Source of the DNA: Catonia carolina
Taxonomy: Eukaryota > Arthropoda > Insecta > Hemiptera > Achilidae
Assembly (NCBI GenBank): GCA_035578175.1
Contig: JAQMRL010000022.1
Location: 2,418,001-2,482,000 of the forward strand
Direction: 5' to 3'
DNA: 64,000 nucleotides
The position numbers and the translations under genes are program-made. Below, in pieces: positions 63,621 through 64,000 of this stretch. Under the pieces are notes generated by a model that was not told the DNA's origin, made no database searches, and worked only from the letters and a program-made list of their open reading frames with translations. Numbering within the stretch: position 1 is the stretch's first letter; each line of letters starts with the position of its first letter.

Positions 63621-64000
63621 TCTCATTTGTACATCTTATATCATTCACTATGTAAAAGCACTAGGTCAGTCCTCAAGGATTCTTCTTACTTGTTTATATT
63701 TAAACTTTTAAAAATTCAGTTCTTCATTGACAGTATAATTAGATGTACAGGAACAGGAACTGGTGGATATAAGATGATAAAAACACAAGATTGATCAAAG
63801 AATTATTTTTTATTAAAATAAAAAATAAAATATTTTTACATTTATTTCACAATATTTTTGGTTAATGAAATAAGTAAATTATTCACAAGTTTGAAGAAGG
63901 TATACTGGAATAAAATACACAAAAATAATTTTTCAGGTACTTTAGTTTTCATTCTTAAAAAATAATTACACAGTACTAAATTACAATATTGTATATTTAT

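Overview
The window is AT-rich nuclear DNA of an insect, probably a hemipteran. The insect call rests on the CDK7, mRpS16 and REEP sequences together with the introns and the mixture of mariner, Tc1-like, Tigger/pogo, hAT, PIF/Harbinger, LINE and tRNA-derived SINE relics. The order-level guess is inference. Splice sites are GT-AG and poly(A) signals are AATAAA. Exons make up only about 4% of the sequence.

Four host genes can be supported. (1) A terminal exon (1514-1842, +) of an unrecognised basic protein whose upstream exons lie left of the window or were not found. (2) A complete nine-exon Cdk7 (20594-37726, +; 342 aa), the CDK-activating kinase and TFIIH kinase. (3) A complete three-exon mitochondrial ribosomal protein S16 gene (48166-43515, -; 140 aa). 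(4) A complete four-exon REEP5/6-type ER membrane-shaping protein (50295-60232, +; 179 aa), with a possible alternative last exon at 61656-61699. Cdk7 and mRpS16 converge. mRpS16 and REEP diverge from a 2.1 kb intergenic region that holds two copies of one short repeat and a fold-back MITE. All reading frames join without frameshift across the assigned splice sites. The genes are housekeeping functions and do not form a pathway together.

The rest is mobile DNA and AT-rich spacer. Layout: 1-487 Tigger end; 641-1291 Harbinger-like MITE; 2.4-20 kb LINE, Tigger, hAT and SINE relics in long spacers; 17.7-18.8 kb a repeat with a nested SINE; 20.6-37.7 kb Cdk7, whose introns carry Tigger, SINE, LINE and mariner copies and a 191-bp hairpin; 38.4-40.4 kb two transposons; 41.6-43.3 kb a palindromic repeat and a SINE; 43.5-48.2 kb mRpS16 with a LINE and a nested MITE in its second intron; 50.3-61.9 kb REEP with a nearly intact Tc1/mariner element in intron 1 and a truncated LINE in intron 2; 62.7-63.5 kb a SINE split by a hAT element.

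The most notable non-genic material is a family of ~0.9-1 kb repeats, six copies here. Most copies carry a TG tract at a fixed internal site and have inverted 13-bp sub-terminal repeats and terminal hairpins. It resembles Helitron-associated (DINE-1/HINE-like) elements. Other unusual structures are a palindromic copy of that repeat, a mariner whose 5' half is replaced by an inverted copy of its own 3' end, and a long near-perfect hairpin in a Cdk7 intron. No defence, biosynthetic or other novel multi-gene system was seen.
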